This document shows positions 61,386-64,000 of a stretch of DNA of 64,000 nt, in pieces. Positions within the stretch are counted from its first letter, which is position 1. Each line of letters opens with the position of its first letter. The stretch is from JBGPGW01 sp046349515 (GTDB lineage: Bacteria > Pseudomonadota > Alphaproteobacteria > CADEGL01). The position numbers were made by a program, and so were the translations under genes. The notes under the pieces are model-generated. The model was not told the DNA's origin. It did not search any database and was given only the letters and a program-made list of their open reading frames with translations. The stretch spans positions 248,001-312,000 of the forward strand of contig JAXMCE010000003.1 of assembly GCA_046349515.1 (NCBI GenBank), read 5' to 3'.

Positions 61386-61952
61386 CTAGGACGTGAGCGG
61401 CCGCACGGCGCCGCGCGCGCCTTGGAGCGCGCCCGGCTTCAGTTCGAGGGCGAGGAACCGGTCGCGCTCGACCGGCCCCGGTAGCCACAGTTCGCGGGTC
61501 AGCTCCTTCGTGAAGCCAAAGCGGCCGTAATAGGGAGCATCGCCCACGAGGAGCACGGCATCTTCGCCCGCCTCAGCCGCGCGCTTCAGCGCTTCCTCGA
61601 CGAGGGCACCGCCGATGCCTTGGCTCCAGTGCGCCGGGTCGACCGCGAGAGGGCCGAGCAAGAGGGCCCGCCGCCCGCCGGCACTCACCGTCCAGAAGCG
61701 GATCGTCCCCACAAGTTGCCCGCCGGCGAAGGCCACGAGCGACAGCCCACGCTCCGGCGGCCGGCCCTTGCGCAGGCGCTGGCTCGTCTTGCGGTGGCGC
61801 GAGGGTCCATAGGCGACATCGAGCAGGCGCTCGACCGCCGTCGCATGCTCTTCCCGCTCGTCCGCGAGCGTGAAGGCGTGGCCGGTCGCAGACCGCGTGC
61901 CGCGTGCGTGGCCTTGGGCCGCGGAGGTCTTGGTGCGCGCGTGCCTAGACAC
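61386..61952 (-). CDS. GNAT-family N-acetyltransferase
   Basis: This 188-residue GNAT protein has the acetyl-CoA pyrophosphate-binding segment LAVDPAHWSQGIGGALVEEAL (Q/R-x2-G-x-G/A type, QGIGGA) near residues 100-120, and APYYGRFGF near the C-terminus is typical of the YhbS-like group. The GTG at 61952 overlaps the end of the ornithine decarboxylase gene by 8 bases, so translation is coupled; starts farther upstream would overlap it more. Position in a polyamine operon suggests acetylation of a polyamine or of a related protein (inference). Confidence 0.85.
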   Translation of the reverse strand: MSRHARTKTSAAQGHARGTRSATGHAFTLADEREEHATAVERLLDVAYGPSRHRKTSQRLRKGRPPERGLSLVAFAGGQLVGTIRFWTVSAGGRRALLLGPLAVDPAHWSQGIGGALVEEALKRAAEAGEDAVLLVGDAPYYGRFGFTKELTRELWLPGPVERDRFLALELKPGALQGARGAVRPLTS

Positions 61953-63075
61953 AGTAGGTCTTGATCGGCTCGAAGCCATTGAAGGCGACCGAGGCGTAGG
62001 TGGTCGTGTAGGCGCCGGCCGCGCGGATCTCGAGCTTGTCGCCGATCGCCAGATCCTCGGGCAGGCGGTAGTCCGCGCGCTCATAGAGGATGTCCGCCGA
62101 ATCGCAGGTGGGGCCTGCGAGCACGACGGGGCCGAGCGGGCCCTTCCGCGTCGAGGAGGTGATCGGATACTGGATGGCCTCGTCCATCGTCTCGGCGAGG
62201 CCGCCGAACTTGCCGATGTCGAGATAGACCCAGCGCTTGCGGTCTCGCTCCGACTTCTTGGAGATGAGCACGACCTCGGTCTGGATCACGCCGGCGCTGC
62301 CCACCATCTGGCGGCCGGGCTCGACGATGATGTCCGGGATCCGATTGCCGAAATGGCGCTGGAGGGATTCTTCAATCGCGGCGCCGTAGGCCGGGATGCC
62401 CGGGATCGTGCGCCGGTAGCGCGTCGGGAAGCCGCCGCCGATGTTGAGCATGGACAGCTGCACGCCGGCCTCGCTGCACTCGCGGAACAGCCACGCGGCC
62501 TGCTCGACCGCCTTGTCCCACTGGCTGGGGTCGCGCTGCTGGGAGCCGACATGGAACGACACGCCGTAGGGCACGACGTCGCGCTTGGCCGCGGCCAGGA
62601 GCAGCGTCTTGGCCATGGCGATGTCGCAGCCGAACTTCCGCGAGAGCGGCCAGTCGGCATTCACGCCCGAAGTCAGGATGCGGCAGAACACCCGGCTTCC
62701 GGGCGCCGCGTCGGCGATCTTGCCGAGCTCGGCGTCGGAATCGAAGGCGTAGAGCCGGACGCCCCGCTCATAGGCGGCCTCGATGTCGGCCCGCTTCTTG
62801 ATCGTGTTGCCGTAAGAGATGCGATCGGCCGCGGCGCCGGTCGCCAGCACCATGTCGATCTCGTTCACGCTCGCGATGTCGAAGGACGAGCCGAGCTTGG
62901 CGAGAAGCGCGAGGATCTCGGGGGCCGGGTTCGCCTTGACGGCGTAGTAGATGCCCGCGCGCGGCACCGACGACCGGAGGCGGCGATAATTGTCCGCCAC
63001 CACGTCGAGATCCATGATGAGGCACGGGGTCTGGGGACGTCGCTCGGCGAGGAATCGCTCGATCTTTTTGGTCAT
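61945..63075 (-). CDS. Ornithine decarboxylase (group IV, eukaryotic-type PLP fold)
   Basis: This 376-residue fold-III PLP decarboxylase has Schiff-base lysine K47 in YYAVKANP, a glycine-rich NIGGGFPTR phosphate site and the intersubunit catalytic cysteine C324 in GPTCDSADIL. It makes putrescine from ornithine; in some alphaproteobacteria this enzyme also accepts lysine. It lies 28 bases after homospermidine synthase, which consumes putrescine, so the two steps are encoded together. Cut-off of the Asp/Glu specificity residues was not examined. Confidence 0.93.
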   Translation of the reverse strand: MTKKIERFLAERRPQTPCLIMDLDVVADNYRRLRSSVPRAGIYYAVKANPAPEILALLAKLGSSFDIASVNEIDMVLATGAAADRISYGNTIKKRADIEAAYERGVRLYAFDSDAELGKIADAAPGSRVFCRILTSGVNADWPLSRKFGCDIAMAKTLLLAAAKRDVVPYGVSFHVGSQQRDPSQWDKAVEQAAWLFRECSEAGVQLSMLNIGGGFPTRYRRTIPGIPAYGAAIEESLQRHFGNRIPDIIVEPGRQMVGSAGVIQTEVVLISKKSERDRKRWVYLDIGKFGGLAETMDEAIQYPITSSTRKGPLGPVVLAGPTCDSADILYERADYRLPEDLAIGDKLEIRAAGAYTTTYASVAFNGFEPIKTYCV

Positions 63076-63103
63076 TGTCTGGGTACTCCTCTAGCCTGCG
63101 CCG

Positions 63104-64000
63104 TCACGCGACGCGGAAGTTTTTGAACTGCCAGGGGTCGGATTCGTCGACCGCCTCGGGAAACAACACCCCCCGGTCCTTGAGCGGAGTCCAGTCGGAG
63201 TAAGCCCCGACCATGTCGCCAAGATAGGGCCCGGCGATTTCAAGAATGCGGGCATGATCCATGCCATCGGCCTCGATGATGCCGACGCGGGGGTTCTGGA
63301 TCGCCCAGATCATGCCGGCCAGCACCGCCGCCGTGACCTGGAGGCTCGTCGCGTTGTTGTAGGGCACGAGCCGCCGCGCCTCCTCGATCGAGAGCCGCGA
63401 GCCGTACCAGTAGGCGCCGTTGGCGTGGCCCATGAGAAGCACGCCCAGCTCGTCGATACCCTTGGCGATCTCGTTCACGATGAGGCGCTTGTTGGACTGG
63501 AGCGTCCAGTTCTTGCCCGCGAGCTCGTGGAGCGAGAGGACCGCGTCATCGCACGGGTGGTAGGCGTAGTGGACCGTCGGCCGGTATCGCACCGTGCCGC
63601 CCTCGACCAGCGAGAAGTAGTCGGCGATCGAGATCGACTCGTTGTGGGTCACGAGGAAGCCGTGGAACGGCCCCTCGAGCGGCGTCCAGGTGCGCACGCG
63701 CGTGGACGCTCCCGGGCGCTGCAGGTAGATGGCCGCGTCGCAGCCGAAGCCGTGGCGCTCGGCGTCCTCGGGGAAGTGGCGCTCATGCGTGCCCCAGCCG
63801 AGCTCGGCCGGCTGGGAGCCTTCGCTCACGAAGCCGTCGACCGACCAGGTGTTAACGAATTCGCCCGGCCGCTTGGGCTCGTTGGCGACTTGGGTGTCGC
63901 GCTCGGCGATGTGGATCACCTTGACGCCGAGGTCGCGGGCCAGGAGCGCCCAGCCGATGCGGTCGCGCGGGGTGCGCACCTTGTGGCCGGTGTCGCGGGC
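63104..64000 (-). CDS. hss: Homospermidine synthase, N-terminus cut by window
   Basis: The 298 visible codons are the C-terminal part of homospermidine synthase, which joins two putrescines (NAD-dependent) to give sym-homospermidine, the typical polyamine of many alphaproteobacteria. Recognisable segments include TPLEGPFHGFLVTHNE, SDKRLIVNEIAKGIDELG-type text and YNNATSLQVTA. The frame is open to the right edge, so the N-terminal NAD-binding part is outside. It is first in the operon with ornithine decarboxylase and the GNAT gene. Confidence 0.93.
   Translation of the reverse strand, partial: ARDTGHKVRTPRDRIGWALLARDLGVKVIHIAERDTQVANEPKRPGEFVNTWSVDGFVSEGSQPAELGWGTHERHFPEDAERHGFGCDAAIYLQRPGASTRVRTWTPLEGPFHGFLVTHNESISIADYFSLVEGGTVRYRPTVHYAYHPCDDAVLSLHELAGKNWTLQSNKRLIVNEIAKGIDELGVLLMGHANGAYWYGSRLSIEEARRLVPYNNATSLQVTAAVLAGMIWAIQNPRVGIIEADGMDHARILEIAGPYLGDMVGAYSDWTPLKDRGVLFPEAVDESDPWQFKNFRVA

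Overview
The window is high-G+C chromosomal DNA from an alphaproteobacterium (inference). The evidence is a homospermidine synthase next to a eukaryotic-type ornithine decarboxylase, a DUF1127 small protein, several Tat-exported ABC solute-binding proteins, a prkA/DUF444/spoVR operon, and copies of the dispersed CTTCGACA...CTCAGGATGAG palindrome familiar from alphaproteobacterial genomes. About 55 protein genes are packed tightly on both strands. I see no rRNA, tRNA, CRISPR array, transposase or phage gene.

Region 1 (1-23.7 kb) is a catabolic block. It opens with three tandem ornithine cyclodeaminase/mu-crystallin paralogs, then an IclR regulator divergent from a crotonase-fold gene. Next come two Tat-type solute-binding proteins, an ABC ATPase, a fused two-domain permease and a DadA-like FAD oxidoreductase. 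These are followed by two DMT exporters, a class II aldolase-like gene, an SDR/luciferase-like/SDR/SDR operon, a class III aminotransferase, two nearly duplicated SDRs, a ureohydrolase-like gene overlapping an ABM-domain gene, and an M20 amidohydrolase. Four intergenic copies of GTATY-N7-RATAC (3651, 5876, 14272, 17757) suggest one regulator, probably the local IclR protein, ties much of this block together. This candidate regulon is the main new observation. Its substrate is not evident, but the gene set points to uptake and breakdown of a nitrogenous (amine or amino-acid-like) compound.

Region 2 (23.7-28.5 kb) is the core stress operon prkA-DUF444-spoVR, preceded by a 467-base intergenic region with three 10-bp tandem repeats that form palindromes.

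Region 3 (29-42.4 kb) holds a class III CoA-transferase, a cupin, three separate Rieske oxygenase alpha subunits without their reductases, a second glutamate-semialdehyde-type aminotransferase, an ATC-hydrolase-like protein, a ChrA transporter, a TIM-barrel isomerase, queC, and a desaturase/LysR divergent pair.

Region 4 (42.5-58.2 kb) has tandem kup potassium transporters, hyuA and hyuB with a TPR/2OG-Fe(II) oxygenase gene between them, a DMT exporter, a nucleobase permease, a UbiD-type decarboxylase with its small D subunit, a flavin-split-barrel protein, an uncharacterised protein and a DUF1127 protein. Region 5 (58.5-64 kb) has a membrane-anchored unknown, a PAS-EAL protein, and a polyamine operon (homospermidine synthase, ornithine decarboxylase, GNAT). 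Genes at both edges are cut by the window.
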